Shown: positions 52,070-62,481, counted from the stretch's first letter. The stretch is DNA of 64,000 nt from Rhodoluna sp. KAS3 (GCF_026000575.1 NZ_AP026910.1:1240001-1304000); one strand, 5' to 3'. Program-made: numbers and translations. The notes: a model not told the origin generated them from the sequence alone.

Positions 52070-54220
52070 CTAGATTTCTCCGGGGGTAACCACCAGCTGC
52101 ACACCGTCTTCGGCAACATCCACTTTGACCAAAGAGCCATCGTGAATTGTTCCGGCCAAAAGCAAGTTTGCCAAGCGGTCATCGATCTGCTGCTGCATCA
52201 ATCTGCGTAGCGGGCGGGCTCCGTAAATTGGATCGTAACCCTTGTCGGCCAACCAGGTTCTGGCGGCCGGGGTTACTGCCAACTGCAAACGGCGCTGCTC
52301 TAGGCGGCGCTGAAGTCGATCGATGTTTAGTTCAACAATCTGGCCCAACTCGTTGCGGTCTAGAGCGCTGAACACCACGATGTCGTCGAGGCGGTTCAAG
52401 AACTCTGGCTTGAAGTGACCGCGAACAGTGGCCAAAACGGCCTCACGTTTTTGGTCGGCACCCAGCTCTTGGTCAATCAAGAATTGGCTACCCAAGTTTG
52501 AGGTCAAAATCAGAATCACATTCTTAAAGTCAACGACTCGGCCCTGACCGTCGGTCAATCGGCCGTCATCCAAGACCTGAAGCAACACGTCAAACACCTC
52601 AGGGTGAGCCTTCTCAACTTCGTCAAGCAGCACCACAGAATACGGTCGGCGGCGAACCGCCTCGGTCAATTGGCCACCTTCTTCGTAGCCGATGTAACCC
52701 GGAGGGGCACCTAGCAAGCGGCTAACCGAGTGCTTCTCGCCGTATTCACTCATGTCGATGCGAACCATGGCTTTTTCATCGTCAAACAAGAATTCAGCCA
52801 AGCTCTTTGCCAACTCGGTCTTACCAACACCGGTAGGGCCAAGGAATAGGAATGAGCCGGTTGGGCGATCTGGGTCGCTGATGCCTGCCTTTGTGCGGCG
52901 AACAGCATCAGACACCGACTTAACCGCGGCTTTTTGCCCGATCAATCGCTTGCCAAGTTCGGCTTCAAGGTTGAGCAGTTTCTCACTCTCGCCGGCTAGC
53001 AGGCGGCCGGTCGGAACGCCGGTCCAAGCACTAACCACAGCCGCAATGTCATCCTCGCCAACCTGATCGTTGACCATGCGCTCGGTGGTTGCCTCACCTG
53101 ACTCGGCAGACTCTAGCTGGGCAAGTTCTTTTTCAAGGGCCGGAATCTCGCCGTAAAGCAACCGCGATGCCCGCTCTAGGTTTGCCTCGCGCTGTGCTCG
53201 TTCGGCTTCAATGCGCAAGCCATCCAGCTTGGTCTTTAGGTCACCAACCTTGTTTAACTCGGCACGCTCTTTGGCCCAACGCTCGTTCAAACCATCAAGC
53301 GCCTTGGTCTTTTCGGCCAAGTCATCACGAAGCTTTTCGAGGCGCTCCTTCGAAGCCTCGTCCTTCTCCTTCTTTAGAGCCAACTCTTCAAGCTTTAGTC
53401 GGTCAACCTGGCGGCGAAGTTCGTCGATCTCAATCGGGGCCGAGTCAATCTCCATGCGCAGGCGTGACGCCGCCTCATCAATCAGGTCAATAGCCTTGTC
53501 TGGCAGCTGGCGCCCCGTGATGTATCGGTTAGACAGGGTAGCGGCAGCGACCAAAGCGCTGTCGGCAATGGCAACTTTGTGGTGCGCTTCGTAGCGCTCC
53601 TTTAGTCCGCGCAAGATGGCAATGGTGTCAACCACCGATGGCTCGCCCACATAAACCTGCTGGAATCGGCGCTCAAGCGCTGGGTCTTTTTCAATACGTT
53701 CGCGGTATTCATCGAGTGTGGTTGCACCAATCAGACGCAACTCACCGCGAGCCAACATCGGCTTCAACATGTTGGCGGCATCCTGGCCGTCACCGGCACC
53801 CGCGCCCACCAAGGTGTGCAGCTCATCGATGAAGGTAATTACCTGGCCCTCGGCGGCGTTGATCTGACCCAAAACCGCTTTTAGGCGCTCTTCAAATTCA
53901 CCCCGATACTTAGCACCGGCAACCATCGCAGCTAGGTCAAGGCTAATTAGCTGCTTGTCCTTGAGGCTCTCAGGTACGTCACCGGCGATGATTCGCTGGG
54001 CAAGGCCCTCGACCACGGCAGTTTTACCTACGCCTGGTTCACCGATCAGGACCGGGTTGTTTTTGGTTCGGCGGCTGAGCACCTGCGACACTCGACGGAT
54101 CTCGGCGTCTCTGCCAATCACCGGGTCAAGCTTTCCCGACTTAGCAATGTCGGTTAGGTTTACGCCGTATTTTTCCAGCGCCGAACGCTGGTCTTCTGAT
54201 TGCATATTTTGGTTGTTCAT
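52070..54220 (-). CDS. clpB: ClpB-type disaggregase lacking the N-terminal domain
   Basis: 716-residue Hsp100 ATPase that works with DnaK to dissolve aggregates. Two AAA modules: first Walker A GEPGVGKT at 60-67 with [12 protein letters not shown], then a long coiled middle domain (about 275-400), then the second Walker A GPTGVGKT with [11 protein letters not shown]. The usual 140-residue N-domain is absent, and only about 20 residues precede the first module. The ATG at 54218-54220 follows GGAGGG and overlaps the hspR stop (ATGA). The last gene of the heat-shock operon. Confidence 0.93.
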   Translation of the reverse strand: MNNQNMQSEDQRSALEKYGVNLTDIAKSGKLDPVIGRDAEIRRVSQVLSRRTKNNPVLIGEPGVGKTAVVEGLAQRIIAGDVPESLKDKQLISLDLAAMVAGAKYRGEFEERLKAVLGQINAAEGQVITFIDELHTLVGAGAGDGQDAANMLKPMLARGELRLIGATTLDEYRERIEKDPALERRFQQVYVGEPSVVDTIAILRGLKERYEAHHKVAIADSALVAAATLSNRYITGRQLPDKAIDLIDEAASRLRMEIDSAPIEIDELRRQVDRLKLEELALKKEKDEASKERLEKLRDDLAEKTKALDGLNERWAKERAELNKVGDLKTKLDGLRIEAERAQREANLERASRLLYGEIPALEKELAQLESAESGEATTERMVNDQVGEDDIAAVVSAWTGVPTGRLLAGESEKLLNLEAELGKRLIGQKAAVKSVSDAVRRTKAGISDPDRPTGSFLFLGPTGVGKTELAKSLAEFLFDDEKAMVRIDMSEYGEKHSVSRLLGAPPGYIGYEEGGQLTEAVRRRPYSVVLLDEVEKAHPEVFDVLLQVLDDGRLTDGQGRVVDFKNVILILTSNLGSQFLIDQELGADQKREAVLATVRGHFKPEFLNRLDDIVVFSALDRNELGQIVELNIDRLQRRLEQRRLQLAVTPAARTWLADKGYDPIYGARPLRRLMQQQIDDRLANLLLAGTIHDGSLVKVDVAEDGVQLVVTPGEI

Positions 54221-54630
54221 CGGGCCCTCCACAGCACTACTGAGTTGTGCTTCGCTGGTCGTTGACCGCGAGCAATACTCTCGACACCCTGATCACCCGC
54301 TGCAAAAACTCGGGCCCCAGGTCTATTCATAAGTTCGTTTGCTAGCGCTTGTTCGAGGTCTCGAACTCGCTTGGCTAGCTCGGCATTTTGGTTTTCGAGT
54401 TCCAAAATGCGTCGGATGCCCTCAAGGCTTACACCCTCATTTGAGAGGCGTGCAATTTCGCGAAGTTGGGCAACGTTTCGCATGGTGTAGCGGCGGGTTT
54501 GCCCACCGGTACGGCTTGGCACCACCAACCCGATGCGGTCATAATCACGCAGGGTTTGCGGGTGCATTGAGGCCAGTTCAGCCGCAACGCCAATCGCAAA
54601 GATTGGTGAGTTCTCGTCTAACTGTTCCAT
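54217..54630 (-). CDS. hspR: HspR heat-shock repressor (MerR family)
   Basis: 137-residue repressor that binds HAIR boxes with DnaK as co-repressor, so the operon is released when DnaK is busy with damaged proteins. The MerR helix-turn-helix is [28 protein letters not shown], followed by [14 protein letters not shown] and a coiled coil ([26 protein letters not shown]). ATG with AGGAG. It is encoded in its own target operon, between dnaJ and clpB; a HAIR-like box lies before dnaK. Confidence 0.95.
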   Translation of the reverse strand: MEQLDENSPIFAIGVAAELASMHPQTLRDYDRIGLVVPSRTGGQTRRYTMRNVAQLREIARLSNEGVSLEGIRRILELENQNAELAKRVRDLEQALANELMNRPGARVFAAGDQGVESIARGQRPAKHNSVVLWRAR

Positions 54631-54638
54631 TAGGGCTC

Positions 54639-55568
54639 CTAGAGAAGGCCGGCCTTATTCAGTAGGTCCTCGCGAGGGTCCTCGTCCGGAAGGTGGCTCT
54701 CGAATTCTTCGAGGGCCTTGCGTGCCTTGTCGTTGATGTGGCTCGGCACCGCAATGTCCACGGTTGCAAGCAGGTCGCCCTCGCCCTTGGCCGTCACAAC
54801 TCCGCGGCCTTTGACTCTTAGCACGCGTCCGTTTGGTGTGCCCGGCGCAACCTTTAGTTTCACCGGGTCGCCGCCCAGGGTTGGCACCTGGATGGTTGCA
54901 CCTAAGACTGCCTCGGCAAAGGTCACCGGCACTGTTACCCGGATGTTCTGGCCATCGCGGGTAAAGACTGGGTGGGGCTTTACCGTCACTGTGATGATTA
55001 GGTCACCGGCTGGGCCGCCGTTTGGTGAGGCTTGACCTTTGCCAGCGATCTTAATCTTCTGACCGTCTTGAACGCCGGCTGGAATCTTGATGCTGGTTGG
55101 CTCACCGTTGCTCTTGAGCTGCAGCTTGATCGTGGTGCCCTTAACACCATCGATGAAGTCCAGCGTGGTTGAGGTGGTGAGGTCTGCTCCGCGCTGCGGA
55201 CCAAAACCTCCCCGACCTCCGCCACCGAAAAGGTTGGCAAATACGTCTTCAAAACCGCCACCGCCAAAGTTGGCGCCACCAGGAAAACCTCCTGGAAAAC
55301 CGCCACCCTGACCGCCGGTGAAACGAGCGCCGGATCCCATTGCTCGCATCTGGTCGTACTCAGCGCGCTGCTCTTTGTCAGAAAGAACCGAGTAGGCCTC
55401 GCTGATTTCTTTGAAGCGTGCTTCTGCCTTGGCATCACCTGGATTGGTATCTGGGTGGAACTGCCGCGACAACTTGCGGTAGACCTTTTTCAGTTCTGCT
55501 TCAGACACGTCTTTAGCTACGCCAAGGACCTTATAAAAGTCCTTGTCGAACCAATCTTGACTTGCCAT
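54639..55568 (-). CDS. dnaJ: DnaJ-type co-chaperone without zinc fingers (class B)
   Basis: 309-residue Hsp40. The J domain (10-70) has H38-P39-D40 and stimulates DnaK. A Gly/Phe-rich linker (85-125, GGFPGGFPGG) follows, then two C-terminal substrate-binding beta domains. No CxxCxGxG repeats are present, so it is of the CbpA/class B kind. It lies between grpE (26-base gap) and hspR (eight bases), the standard actinobacterial order. Confidence 0.95.
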   Translation of the reverse strand: MASQDWFDKDFYKVLGVAKDVSEAELKKVYRKLSRQFHPDTNPGDAKAEARFKEISEAYSVLSDKEQRAEYDQMRAMGSGARFTGGQGGGFPGGFPGGANFGGGGFEDVFANLFGGGGRGGFGPQRGADLTTSTTLDFIDGVKGTTIKLQLKSNGEPTSIKIPAGVQDGQKIKIAGKGQASPNGGPAGDLIITVTVKPHPVFTRDGQNIRVTVPVTFAEAVLGATIQVPTLGGDPVKLKVAPGTPNGRVLRVKGRGVVTAKGEGDLLATVDIAVPSHINDKARKALEEFESHLPDEDPREDLLNKAGLL

Positions 55569-55594
55569 GTGTATTGAACCTCTTTTGTAATTTC

Positions 55595-56164
55595 TTATTC
55601 AGCTGGGATGAAAACGGCAACCATTGCTGGTCGTAGCAGGCGGTCGCCAAGCATGAAGCCTGGTTCGACCACGTCTGCAATTACGTTTTCAGTTACCTCT
55701 GGGTTTGGAGTCTGAACCAAAGCGTTGTGTAGCTCTGGGTCAAACTTGTCACCCTTGGCGGCAAATGACTTGAGACCAAACTTGTCACCGGCATTGCGCA
55801 ACTTGGTGACCACTGCGGCAAACGGTGAACCCTCTAGGTCACCGTGAGCCTCAGCTCTGGTTAGGTCGTCAAGGGCTGGCAGCATGGCTCGCAAAACCTC
55901 GGCAATCGCTGCGTTGCGGGCAACATCGCGGTCGCGTTCAACGCGCGCTTTGTAGTTCACAAACTCAGCCTGCAGTCGCTGCAGATCGGCCAGAAGTTCG
56001 GCCTCCTTGCTCTGCGGTCCTAGGTCGTCGACCAAATCTGCTAGCTCTGCGTCGATCGGATCAACTGCCTCGGCGCTCGAGGAGTCCTCTGAAAGAGATT
56101 GCGAAGCATCGTGAATTTCAGAGGATTCCTCTGGGCTAGTGCCAGCTGGATTTTGATCAGACAT
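55595..56164 (-). CDS. grpE: Nucleotide exchange factor GrpE
   Basis: 189-residue exchange factor for DnaK. An acidic, Ser-rich N-terminus leads into a long coiled coil (AELLADLQRLQAEFVNYKAR) and the four-helix/beta-wing domain with LLPALDDL, DKFDPELHNALVQ and GFMLGDRLLRPAMVAV. The ATG overlaps the dnaK stop by one base. Confidence 0.96.
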   Translation of the reverse strand: MSDQNPAGTSPEESSEIHDASQSLSEDSSSAEAVDPIDAELADLVDDLGPQSKEAELLADLQRLQAEFVNYKARVERDRDVARNAAIAEVLRAMLPALDDLTRAEAHGDLEGSPFAAVVTKLRNAGDKFGLKSFAAKGDKFDPELHNALVQTPNPEVTENVIADVVEPGFMLGDRLLRPAMVAVFIPAE

Positions 56165-58002
56165 TATTTCTTTTCCTCATCCTCGTCGACAACCTCAGCG
56201 TCAACCACATCTTCACCAGATGCATCAGCCGCAGCTTCTTCACCCTCGGCAGGCTGAGCAGCGTAGATTGCCTCGCCCAGCTTCTGCTGTGATTCATTTA
56301 GCTTGTCGAGTGCAGACTTAACCGCCTCAATATCTTCTCCGGCGAGCGCAGTCTTTAGAGCATCAACGTCAGCCTGAACTGTGGTCTTTACGTCCTCAGG
56401 TAGCTTCTCGTCGTTCTCCTTGATCAGCTTCTCGATCTGGTAGACCAAACCTTCAGCCTGGTTGCGAGTGTCGGCTTCTTCACGACGCTTCTTGTCTTCA
56501 GCGGCGTGCTCTTCACCTTCGCGAACCATGCGCTCGATGTCTTCCTTTGACAACGATGAACCACCGGTGATGGTCACAGATGCTTCCTTGCCGGTGCCCT
56601 TGTCCTTTGCAGACACGTGCACGATACCGTTGGCATCGATGTCGAAGGTAACTTCAATCTGCGGCACACCGCGTGGTGCTGGCGCAATGCCGGCTAGGTC
56701 AAAGTTGCCGAGTGACTTGTTGTCGCGAACAAATTCACGCTCACCCTGGTAAACCTGGATGCTCACTGATGGCTGGTTGTCATCTGCGGTGGTGAAGGTC
56801 TCTGAACGCTTGGTCGGAATCGCAGTGTTGCGCTCGATCAGCTTGGTCATGATTCCACCCTTGGTTTCGATACCAAGAGATAGCGGAGTCACGTCGATTA
56901 GTAGAACGTCCTTGCGCTCACCCTTTAGAACACCAGCCTGTAGCGATGCACCAACTGCAACGACCTCATCTGGGTTTACACCCTTGTTAGGCTCTTTGCC
57001 GCCGGTCAGGCTCTTGACTAGCTCAGATACTGCAGGCATACGGGTTGAACCACCAACAAGTACCACGTGGGCAATGTCAGAGACCTTTACTCCGGCTTCC
57101 TTGATGACGTCTTCGAATGGCTTCTTGGTGCGAAGCAATAGGTCTTCGGTCATCTGCTCGAACTGAGCGCGGGTTAGGGTTTCGTCCAGGTTCGCTGGGC
57201 CGTTCTCGGTTAGAGATAGGTAAGGCAACTGGATGTTGGCGCTCATTGACTGAGAAAGTTCCTTCTTAGCCTGCTCCGCTGCTTCCTTTAGGCGCTGAAG
57301 GGCAATCTTGTCCTTCGATACGTCAACACCTGTGGTCTCCTTGAACTTCTTGACTAGGTGGTCAACGATGCGCTGGTCCCAGTCATCTCCACCAAGGCGG
57401 TTGTCACCTGAGGTTGCGCGAACCTGAATGGTTGAGAAGCCCTCATCCTTGCCAACTTCTAGCAAGCTGACGTCGAAGGTACCGCCACCAAGGTCAAAGA
57501 CCAGAATTAGCTCGTCTTCTTTACCCTTGTCTAGGCCGTAGGCCAGGGCAGCTGCGGTTGGCTCGTTGATGATACGTAGAACGTTTAGGCCTGCGATCTC
57601 GCCGGCATCTTTGGTTGCCTGACGCTCTGCGTCGTTGAAGTAAGCAGGAACGGTAATAACTGCGTCGGTTACGGCCTCACCAAGGTAGGTCTCAGCGTCG
57701 CGCTTTAGCTTGGCTAGGGTTCGCGCTGAAATCTCTTGTGGGGTGTACTTCTTGCCGTCAACATCAAAGGTCCAGTCGGTGCCCATGTGGCGCTTGACTG
57801 ATGCGATGGTGCGGTCAACGTTGGTTACTGCCTGACGCTTTGCGGTTTCACCAACAAGAACTTCGCCGTCTTTGGTAAAGGCAACGATTGATGGAGTGGT
57901 GCGGAAGCCCTCTGCGTTAGCGATAACGGTTGGTTCTCCACCCTCAAGCACAGAAACTGCGCTATTGGTGGTACCTAGGTCAATACCTACTGCACGTGCC
58001 AT
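56164..58002 (-). CDS. dnaK: Chaperone DnaK (Hsp70)
   Basis: 612-residue Hsp70. The N-terminal ATPase has [31 protein letters not shown] and [14 protein letters not shown]; the substrate domain has [14 protein letters not shown] and the lid ends in an acidic tail ([13 protein letters not shown]). The ATG at 58000-58002 follows GAGGAG; the open frame upstream covers the promoter and HspR box and is rejected. First gene of the heat-shock operon. Confidence 0.97.
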   Translation of the reverse strand: MARAVGIDLGTTNSAVSVLEGGEPTVIANAEGFRTTPSIVAFTKDGEVLVGETAKRQAVTNVDRTIASVKRHMGTDWTFDVDGKKYTPQEISARTLAKLKRDAETYLGEAVTDAVITVPAYFNDAERQATKDAGEIAGLNVLRIINEPTAAALAYGLDKGKEDELILVFDLGGGTFDVSLLEVGKDEGFSTIQVRATSGDNRLGGDDWDQRIVDHLVKKFKETTGVDVSKDKIALQRLKEAAEQAKKELSQSMSANIQLPYLSLTENGPANLDETLTRAQFEQMTEDLLLRTKKPFEDVIKEAGVKVSDIAHVVLVGGSTRMPAVSELVKSLTGGKEPNKGVNPDEVVAVGASLQAGVLKGERKDVLLIDVTPLSLGIETKGGIMTKLIERNTAIPTKRSETFTTADDNQPSVSIQVYQGEREFVRDNKSLGNFDLAGIAPAPRGVPQIEVTFDIDANGIVHVSAKDKGTGKEASVTITGGSSLSKEDIERMVREGEEHAAEDKKRREEADTRNQAEGLVYQIEKLIKENDEKLPEDVKTTVQADVDALKTALAGEDIEAVKSALDKLNESQQKLGEAIYAAQPAEGEEAAADASGEDVVDAEVVDEDEEKK

Positions 58003-58062
58003 TATTTTTTTCTCCTCGTTTTTTGGGCTTGTGGCCCGGTTGTTTACTTGCTGCGGCTCAAA

Positions 58063-58146
58063 CCTGAGCCGATTTGACTCAAGTTTCACACGCAGATTTT
58101 TGGTTGTCAAGCACTCTCAGCAAAATCTAAGTCTTCTGGACTCAAG
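58063..58146 (-). promoter_or_regulatory. dnaK promoter with HspR (HAIR) boxes
   Basis: A HAIR-like box reads CTTGAGT-N7-GCTCAGG on the minus strand at 58063-58083, two mismatches from the consensus CTTGAGT-N7-ACTCAAG. A second, weaker one (CTTGAGT-N7-ACTTAGA) covers 58126-58146. Between them TTGACA (58110-58105) is a good -35; the -10 is unclear, near GAAACT. Repressor bound at the boxes would block the promoter. Confidence 0.8.
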
Positions 58147-58205
58147 TTTGGCAACCAGGATGGATTTCGGAGCCTTTTAACAGCAAAAAGTGGCATCCTT
58201 AAAGC

Positions 58206-59312
58206 ATGAAGCGCAGGTTTCTGAAGGTGCTCGCGGCCATTTTGGCGGCGGGGTTGCTCACCGCAGCCTCTCCGGCCAGCGCAATTGAGCCAACCTCGGG
58301 TTACGACATCTCTTACCCTCAGTGCAACTCCGTACTGCCTACCGACGGCGCTTTCAAGATTGTGGGCATCAACGGTGGCCTGGTTTACTCGGGCAACCCT
58401 TGCCTCGACGAGCAAATCACCTGGGCTGGCGGCACTGCCGCGCAGTTCTACATCAATACCGGCAACCTCGGGCCAAGCTCAAGTTATTGGCCGCTTGATC
58501 AAACCACCCCGATGCTCTGCGACTCAGCTGATGCTGACAGCACCGGCTGCGCCTTTAACTACGGCTATAACGCGGCTAAGGATTCTTACCAGCGGGCGGT
58601 TGACGCCTACGCTCGACTGGGCATCACCGCTTCTCCGGCGCTAACCACCTGGTGGCTTGACGTTGAAACTTCAAACAGTTGGCGCGGAGCCGACTGGACC
58701 GAGAGCACACCTGTACTCACCGGCACCGAGGCCACCAGCCGAAATGTTGCATCTATAGCCGGCGCCACTCACTACCTGCAGTCGGTCGCCAAAATCAGCA
58801 AACTCGGTGTTTACTCAACCCCGTATCAGTGGTCGGTAATCACCGGCGGATCAAAGCTTTTCTCTGACCTAGTTAGTTGGCATGCCCTGGGTGAATCTAC
58901 CCACCAGGCCGCCACCGATGCCTGCACCGGCGCCAGCGGTTTTACCGGCGCCCCGATTGTGATGACCCAATACATCGATACCTCTATCAACCTCGATGTA
59001 AACGTGACCTGCTCGGCAAAGGTAAAGGTAATCACCAGCCTGACCAACACCAGCACCACCTCGGTCAAGCGCTCTGGATACTTCTACCTCAAGGGCACTC
59101 TAAAGACCGCTTTTGGTGCCACGATGGCCAACCGATCGGTGACTTTTAAATTTGCTGGCAAGACATATAAAGCCACCACCAGCCAGAGCGGATACGTTTC
59201 GGTGCGGGTCAAGGCACCTAGTTATGCCGGCAAATTTAAGGCCGGAGTTTACTTTTGGGGAAACTATTACCTAACTGCCGATAGCAGCTTTAAAACAGTG
59301 ACGGTTAAGTAG
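58206..59312 (+). CDS. Secreted GH25/DUF1906-like protein
   Basis: 368-residue exported protein. A signal peptide ends in A-S-A about residue 26. The main domain (28-270) begins with SGYDISYPQCN and has TTWWLDVETSNSW and YSTPYQWSVI, resembling the barrel of GH25 lysozyme-like proteins, in which a D-x-E pair is catalytic. A C-terminal beta domain (270-368) with KTAFGATMANRSVTFKFAGK may bind the cell surface. The ATG is six bases after CATCCT, a weak leaderless match. Peptidoglycan action is plausible but unproven. Confidence 0.78.
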   Translation: MKRRFLKVLAAILAAGLLTAASPASAIEPTSGYDISYPQCNSVLPTDGAFKIVGINGGLVYSGNPCLDEQITWAGGTAAQFYINTGNLGPSSSYWPLDQTTPMLCDSADADSTGCAFNYGYNAAKDSYQRAVDAYARLGITASPALTTWWLDVETSNSWRGADWTESTPVLTGTEATSRNVASIAGATHYLQSVAKISKLGVYSTPYQWSVITGGSKLFSDLVSWHALGESTHQAATDACTGASGFTGAPIVMTQYIDTSINLDVNVTCSAKVKVITSLTNTSTTSVKRSGYFYLKGTLKTAFGATMANRSVTFKFAGKTYKATTSQSGYVSVRVKAPSYAGKFKAGVYFWGNYYLTADSSFKTVTVK

Positions 59313-59338
59313 CCAAATATCGGCTAGCGTTGCTGATT

Positions 59339-60658
59339 ATGACTTCCAATGCTGCAAGATCAGAAAAACGCGCAACCTTAGCTTGGGCCCTTTGGGACTG
59401 GGCTGAACAGCCTTTTCCAACCCTGATGCAAACCTTCGTGTTTCCGCTGTATCTTGCCGGGGCAGTGGCCGCCAAAGGCACCGACACCGATGCCCTGCTG
59501 GGCGTTGCCACCGGTATCGCGGGTCTAATCGTGGCAATCATGGCGCCGGTTTTTGGCCGCCGCTCTGATGAGACCGGTAAGCGCAAGTTTTGGCTCATGA
59601 TCAACACCTATCTTTTGGTGGCCATCATGGTTGCTGCGTTCTTTGTGGCACCCAGCCCCGAGTACCTGTTGTTTGGCCTGATCCTCTACGGCCTCGGTTC
59701 GGTGGTTCAAGAGTCAGCGTTCATCAACTACTACGCCATGCTTCGCCAGGTCTCAACCCCGTCAACCATCGGCCGCATCTCTGGTTACGCCTGGGGCTTT
59801 GGCTACGCCGGCGGCATCCTGCTTCTATGCATCTCACTGTTCGGCTTTATCTTGCCTGAGACAGTTTTTGGCATTGTGCTTGCCGACTCAATGAACGTTC
59901 GCATTGTGTTCTTGTTCTCAGCCGTCTGGTTTGCCCTGTTCTCAATCCCGCTGTTCCGCCGTGTTCCTGAAATCGCGGCTGCGCCGGGGGCCAAAAAGCA
60001 GAGCGTAATTGAGTCATACATCAAGCTTTGGTCTCAGCTAAAGTCGCTTCGCAAGCAGGCTCCAGAGACCTTCAAGTTCTTGATCTCTTCGGCTATTTAC
60101 CGCGATGGCCTGGCGGGTGTCTTTACCTTTGGCGCAGTGCTTGGTTCATTGGCTTTCGGCTTTAGCCAGACCGAAATAATCCTTTTCGGAATTGCCGCAA
60201 ACCTAGTCGCCGGTATCGGTGCCGCAATCGGTGGCCGCCTTGACGACATCCTGGGCAGCCGTGCCGTAATCATCTTGTCTTTGGTTGGTTTGATCGTCTC
60301 GGGAACCGCGGTCTTTGCGTTCGCCGGCGCCGGAGTGATTACCTACTGGATTGGCGGATTGTTCCTCTGCCTATTCGTTGGGCCAGCTCAGGCAGCTAGC
60401 CGTACCTTTGTTTCTCGATTCACTCCAGCTGGTCGCGAGGGTGAGGTGTTTGGTTTGTACCAAACCACCGGGCGCGCTGCCTCGTTCCTATCGGGCTTTA
60501 TGTGGGCCGGTTCAATCACCGTAGCCAGCCTGCTGCTTGGCCTCGAGAACGCAACCATCTTTGGAATCATCGGATTGCTATTGATTCTTGGCGTTGGACT
60601 ATTGCTGTTGCTTCGAGTCGACCCAAACCCAAAGGTCACCTACTCCAAGCAGCCTTGA
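59339..60658 (+). CDS. Atg22/UMF1-family MFS transporter
   Basis: 439-residue membrane protein with about 12 helices. WALWDWAEQPFPTLMQTFVF at the start and AFINYYAML, SGYAWGFGYAGGI and QAASRTFVSRFTP are typical of the UMF1 family, sometimes linked with amino-acid or nucleotide efflux. The ATG at 59339 is preferred to an in-frame TTG at 59330. TAGCGT lies eight bases upstream. Two 36-bp tandem repeats begin at its stop codon. Confidence 0.85.
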   Translation: MTSNAARSEKRATLAWALWDWAEQPFPTLMQTFVFPLYLAGAVAAKGTDTDALLGVATGIAGLIVAIMAPVFGRRSDETGKRKFWLMINTYLLVAIMVAAFFVAPSPEYLLFGLILYGLGSVVQESAFINYYAMLRQVSTPSTIGRISGYAWGFGYAGGILLLCISLFGFILPETVFGIVLADSMNVRIVFLFSAVWFALFSIPLFRRVPEIAAAPGAKKQSVIESYIKLWSQLKSLRKQAPETFKFLISSAIYRDGLAGVFTFGAVLGSLAFGFSQTEIILFGIAANLVAGIGAAIGGRLDDILGSRAVIILSLVGLIVSGTAVFAFAGAGVITYWIGGLFLCLFVGPAQAASRTFVSRFTPAGREGEVFGLYQTTGRAASFLSGFMWAGSITVASLLLGLENATIFGIIGLLLILGVGLLLLLRVDPNPKVTYSKQP

Positions 60659-60748
60659 TTCGACACTGGGCATCAGTTGCAAACTGGGCCCCAATTCGAC
60701 ACCGGGCATCGGTTGCAAACTGGGCCCCAATTCGACACTGTGTAGAAT
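60658..60748 (+). repeat. 36-bp tandem repeat upstream of the BlaI-like gene
   Basis: Two copies of a 36-base unit (60658-60693 and 60694-60729) differ at only two positions, and a third copy starts but breaks off after ATTCGACACTG (60730-60740). Each unit holds TTGCAAACTGGGCCCC and CGACAC. The broken third copy runs into ACAC-T-GTGT, a palindrome, then TAGAAT (60743-60748), the -10 box six bases before the BlaI ATG. Confidence 0.85.
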
Positions 60749-60754
60749 TGCCAC

Positions 60755-61114
60755 ATGCCCAAATCTCAGCGCCAACAAGGTGAGTTAGAGTCCCTGATTC
60801 TCAACTGCCTTTGGAACGCCGAAGGCCCAATGACCTCGGCCGAGATTCTTGAGTGCGTGAGCCCTGATGGCTCGCTGGCATTGACCACAATTCTCACGGT
60901 GCTTTCACGCCTATCCGACAAAGAGCTGGTTTTGCGCGCCACCGGAACCGGCCGATCACTGCTGTTCACCGCGGCCCAGTCGCGCGAGCAGCACACCGCC
61001 GAGCTCATGCTCAAGTTGGTTGCCGATGCCGAGAACCCGGCTCTGGCGTTTTCTCACTTTGCCGAGGGCCTCAGCCCATCGCAGCTTCAAGCTCTGCGAA
61101 ACTCACTCATTTAG
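60755..61114 (+). CDS. BlaI/MecI/CopY-family repressor
   Basis: 119-residue winged-helix repressor. The DNA-binding part is LESLILNCLWNAEGPMTSAEIL followed by LTTILTVLSRLSDKELVLRA, and the C-terminal dimer part has HTAELMLKLVADAENPALAF. It is paired with an M56 metallopeptidase gene nine bases downstream, as in BlaI-BlaR/MecI-MecR systems that react to cell-wall stress. TAGAAT six bases before the ATG and the ACAC-T-GTGT palindrome suggest a leaderless, self-regulated promoter. Confidence 0.88.
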   Translation: MPKSQRQQGELESLILNCLWNAEGPMTSAEILECVSPDGSLALTTILTVLSRLSDKELVLRATGTGRSLLFTAAQSREQHTAELMLKLVADAENPALAFSHFAEGLSPSQLQALRNSLI

Positions 61115-61123
61115 TCTCAACCG

Positions 61124-61867
61124 GTGTCCGCTCCAATCCTTTTGATTCCCATTGCCCTGGAGTGGGTGTTACTAATCACAACCCTGGCTCCGGTCGCGCT
61201 GGTTGGTAGGTTCAACACCCGCCCGCGTTTGGGCCTGGCAATCTGGTTTGGCTCGCTGCTCTCAGCCGGCCTAGCTACCTGCCTGGCGCTGGTTGTGGCC
61301 ATCTGGTCTTACTTCGATACCTTTGCCGCGCTTGAAGCCAGCCTGTTTGGCGACTCTGAGTGGTTCATGGCCTTGGCCGTGAGTTTTGGTCCGTGGCTGG
61401 CCTTGCTGCTGGGCGGTGTCTCGCTGGTGCTGGTTCAGCAGCGCCTGGAGCCGCTGGTTCAAACTGCCCGTCAAATCAAACCCGCGGTAGATCAAGCCAA
61501 GCAGCCGCTGCTGAATTTTATGGGCACCCCGGTCTTTGCCATCGACCTACCGTTTGCCTACGCGGTGGCCGGCCGTCGCGAAATCATTGTGTCCTCGGCC
61601 CTGCAAAACCTGTTAAACACCGATGCCTTCGCGGCCGTCCTTTGGCACGAATTGGGGCATGTTCGCGGCAGGCACTTTGGGCTCAAAAAACTGGCCCGAT
61701 TGGTTCGCGTGCTCTCGCCAAAAATGGCCGCATCCAAAGCCCTGGTGCTTGAGGTTGAGCGGTTGTGCGAGGTGGTCGCCGACGACTATGCCGTGCGGAA
61801 TTTGGGCAATAAGAAAGCCCCCGCACTCGAAAGCGCAAGGGCAATCTTTAAAGATTCGGCTTTCTAG
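61124..61867 (+). CDS. M56-family (BlaR-like) membrane metallopeptidase
   Basis: 247-residue membrane protein with three N-terminal helices, then a peptidase domain with HELGH at 175-179 and CEVVADDYA downstream, which gives the third metal ligand. Unlike BlaR1 it has no penicillin-sensing domain. It would cleave the BlaI-like repressor or another regulator when triggered. The GTG at 61124 is six bases after TAGTCT (61112-61117), which includes the stop codon of the repressor gene, so it may have its own leaderless promoter. Signal unknown. Confidence 0.85.
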   Translation: MSAPILLIPIALEWVLLITTLAPVALVGRFNTRPRLGLAIWFGSLLSAGLATCLALVVAIWSYFDTFAALEASLFGDSEWFMALAVSFGPWLALLLGGVSLVLVQQRLEPLVQTARQIKPAVDQAKQPLLNFMGTPVFAIDLPFAYAVAGRREIIVSSALQNLLNTDAFAAVLWHELGHVRGRHFGLKKLARLVRVLSPKMAASKALVLEVERLCEVVADDYAVRNLGNKKAPALESARAIFKDSAF

Positions 61868-61881
61868 GCCAAGGCCCCTAG

Positions 61882-62472
61882 TTACAGAGGTTCGTTGCCA
61901 ACATCTGTGATGTGAAAATTCAGGTGGCTGCGTGAAGCGGTTGGGCCGCGCTGACCCTGGTAGCGAGATAGGTACTTCTCTGAACCGTAAGGGGTCTCGC
62001 TGGCCGAGCTGAGCTGGAAGAAGCAAAGCTGCCCAACCTTCATGCCAGGCCATAGCTTAATCGGAAGGTTTGAAACGTTTGCCAACTCAAGGGTCACGTG
62101 CCCCTTGAAACCCGGGTCAACAAAACCCGCGGTTGAGTGAGTCAATAGCCCTAGGCGGCCAAGTGAGCTCTTGCCTTCAAGGCGGGCTGCGATGTTGTCT
62201 GGCAAGGTTACAAATTCGTAGGTCGAACCCAGCACAAACTCACCCGGGTGCAAAATGAAAGCTTCGTCGGCAGCAACCTCAACCAAGCGGGTCATGTCTA
62301 CCTGATCCTCGCGAGGGTCAATGTAGGCGTACTTGTGGTTGTCAAAAAGTCTGAAGAATCGGTCCAGTCGAACATCGATGCTCGATGGCTGAAGAAGATC
62401 CATGTTCAGTGGCTCAAGGCCAATTCGGCCGGCCTCAATTTCTGCGCGGATATCGCGGTCTGACATAAGCAT
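61882..62472 (-). CDS. dcd: dCTP deaminase
   Basis: 196-residue trimeric enzyme making dUTP from dCTP, or directly dUMP if bifunctional. [45 protein letters not shown] (catalytic Glu in TLELAN) and [13 protein letters not shown] are family motifs. The ATG at 62470-62472 follows TAATCT plus six bases, supporting this start over the ATG two codons downstream. The gene starts ten bases after the MMPL gene's stop and may have its own promoter inside that gene's end. The bifunctional state cannot be told from this view. Confidence 0.95.
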   Translation of the reverse strand: MLMSDRDIRAEIEAGRIGLEPLNMDLLQPSSIDVRLDRFFRLFDNHKYAYIDPREDQVDMTRLVEVAADEAFILHPGEFVLGSTYEFVTLPDNIAARLEGKSSLGRLGLLTHSTAGFVDPGFKGHVTLELANVSNLPIKLWPGMKVGQLCFFQLSSASETPYGSEKYLSRYQGQRGPTASRSHLNFHITDVGNEPL

Positions 62473-62481
62473 GGTTCTAGA

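Noticed and set aside
60502-60788. Open frames through the 36-bp tandem repeats
   Set aside because: A 36-base unit keeps the frame open by chance; the frames overlap the transporter end and the BlaI gene.
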